NCBI GenBank assembly: GCA_025360265.1
Contig: JANYCP010000050.1
Coordinates: forward strand, 1 to 7,678
DNA from: Gemmatimonadota bacterium
GTDB lineage: Bacteria; Gemmatimonadota; Gemmatimonadetes; Gemmatimonadales; GWC2-71-9
Length of the DNA stretch: 7,678 bases
Direction: 5' to 3'
Each line of letters begins with the position of its first letter. Position 1 is the first letter of the stretch. The notes below the pieces were generated by a model. That model made no database searches. It saw nothing but the letters and a program-made list of their open reading frames with translations, and was not told the DNA's origin. Of the stretch, positions 6,361 to 7,678 are shown in pieces. A program made the position numbers and the translations under genes.

Positions 6361-6381
6361 GGTTCCGTATATTCAGGAACC
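6361..6381 (+). promoter_or_regulatory. msrP upstream region: -10 TATATT inside an inverted repeat
   Basis: TATATT (6368-6373, five of six matches to TATAAT) lies in the spacer of a perfect inverted repeat GGTTCC-N9-GGAACC. A start near 6380 would give a roughly 20-base leader carrying the GAGGAG ribosome binding site before GTG 6400. The symmetric arms could bind a dimeric regulator over the -10, or simply form a weak hairpin. No good -35 is present. Confidence 0.4.
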
Positions 6382-6385
6382 TCTT

Positions 6386-6391
6386 GAGGAG
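6386..6391 (+). promoter_or_regulatory. Ribosome binding site GAGGAG for msrP
   Basis: GAGGAG ends 8 bases before GTG 6400-6402 and decides this start. The N-terminal residues it adds before the twin-arginine pair resemble the long N-region of E. coli MsrP. Confidence 0.75.
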
Positions 6392-6399
6392 CGCCGCTC

Positions 6400-7314
<915 letters not shown>

Positions 7315-7318
7315 CGCT

Positions 7319-7678
7319 GTGACCTCTGCACAATGGGTCGGTCGCGTGGCGCGACCGCTCGTCATTCTCGGCGGCGCCGTTCCGGCTGTATTGCTGGTCG
7401 AGCGATTCCTGCGCGACGACCTCGGCGCCAATCCCGCAGAAGCCCTGGAACATTTCACCGGTACGGTGGGGCTTGTCACGCTGCTGGCGTGTCTTACCAT
7501 CACGCCACTGCGCCGCCTCACGCATGTCAATCCGCTGATTCGCTTGCGCAAGCCGATCGGGCTCTGGGCATTCGCATATGCCTGCATGCACTTCAGTTGC
7601 TATCTGGTGTTCGACCAATCGCTCGATCTCCATGAAATCCTGCACGACATCGTCAAGCGGCCATACATCACCGTCGGG
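7319..7678 (+). CDS. msrQ: MsrQ haem-containing membrane subunit (YedZ), 3'-truncated by the window
   Basis: The frame from GTG 7319 is open to the last base, giving 120 residues of a protein usually about 200 long. MsrQ is an inner-membrane haem b protein of the ferric-reductase-like family that passes electrons from the quinone pool or a flavin reductase to MsrP. Visible landmarks are a first span at about 13-31 (PLVILGGAVPAVLLVERFL), NPAEALEHFTG (38-48), a second span at about 48-61, ITPLRRL (61-67), LIRLRKPIGLWAFAYACMHF (73-92) and DIVKRPYITVG at the window edge. His91 in AYACMHF sits where the family has a conserved haem-ligand histidine; His45 is also conserved. The gene starts 4 bases after the msrP stop. 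No clear Shine-Dalgarno is seen, so translation is probably coupled to msrP; GTG 7346 is a less likely start because it would cut into the first span. Confidence 0.93.
   Translation, partial: MTSAQWVGRVARPLVILGGAVPAVLLVERFLRDDLGANPAEALEHFTGTVGLVTLLACLTITPLRRLTHVNPLIRLRKPIGLWAFAYACMHFSCYLVFDQSLDLHEILHDIVKRPYITVG

Overview
The window is about 7.7 kb of GC-rich, gene-dense bacterial chromosome from a diderm (Gram-negative-type) organism. It encodes a lipoprotein with a lipobox, a Tat-exported periplasmic oxidoreductase with its membrane partner, and strong AGGAG-type ribosome binding sites. GTG starts are frequent. The overall look would suit Gemmatimonadota or a similar GC-rich phylum, but that is an impression from style and gene content. 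No ribosomal RNA or phylogenetic marker is present to settle it.

Left part (1-1474, plus strand): the 3' end of an ABC exporter ATPase gene overlaps the gene for an ABC-2 type permease by 8 bases. A perfect 19-base hairpin starts on the permease stop codon. After a 61-base gap and a textbook Shine-Dalgarno comes a 798-residue lipoprotein (1536-3932). It carries a G8 domain and a right-handed beta-helix, and it is collinear with the core of the animal hyaluronan-related proteins CEMIP (KIAA1199) and TMEM2. This is the most noteworthy gene in the window.

Middle part (3948-6164, minus strand): a two-gene unit encodes a DUF445 membrane protein followed, 12 bases later, by a secreted M28-family zinc peptidase. 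The peptidase gene converges on the lipoprotein gene with 15 bases between stop codons. A perfect inverted repeat lies across that junction and could end transcripts from both sides.

Right part (6165-7678): a divergent intergenic region holds a complete tRNA-Ser(GGA) gene. It is followed by msrP and the 5' part of msrQ, the periplasmic methionine sulfoxide reductase pair: MsrP is the molybdenum enzyme and MsrQ its haem-containing quinol-linked electron donor. The upstream regions of the DUF445 gene and msrP share a CCGGTTCC plus TAnnTTCA element, which may be a common promoter or operator.

No CRISPR array, insertion sequence, phage gene or recognisable defence system is visible. Most of the window is ordinary chromosomal content. 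The points worth a second look are the bacterial CEMIP-like lipoprotein, the stop-codon hairpins and the shared promoter element.
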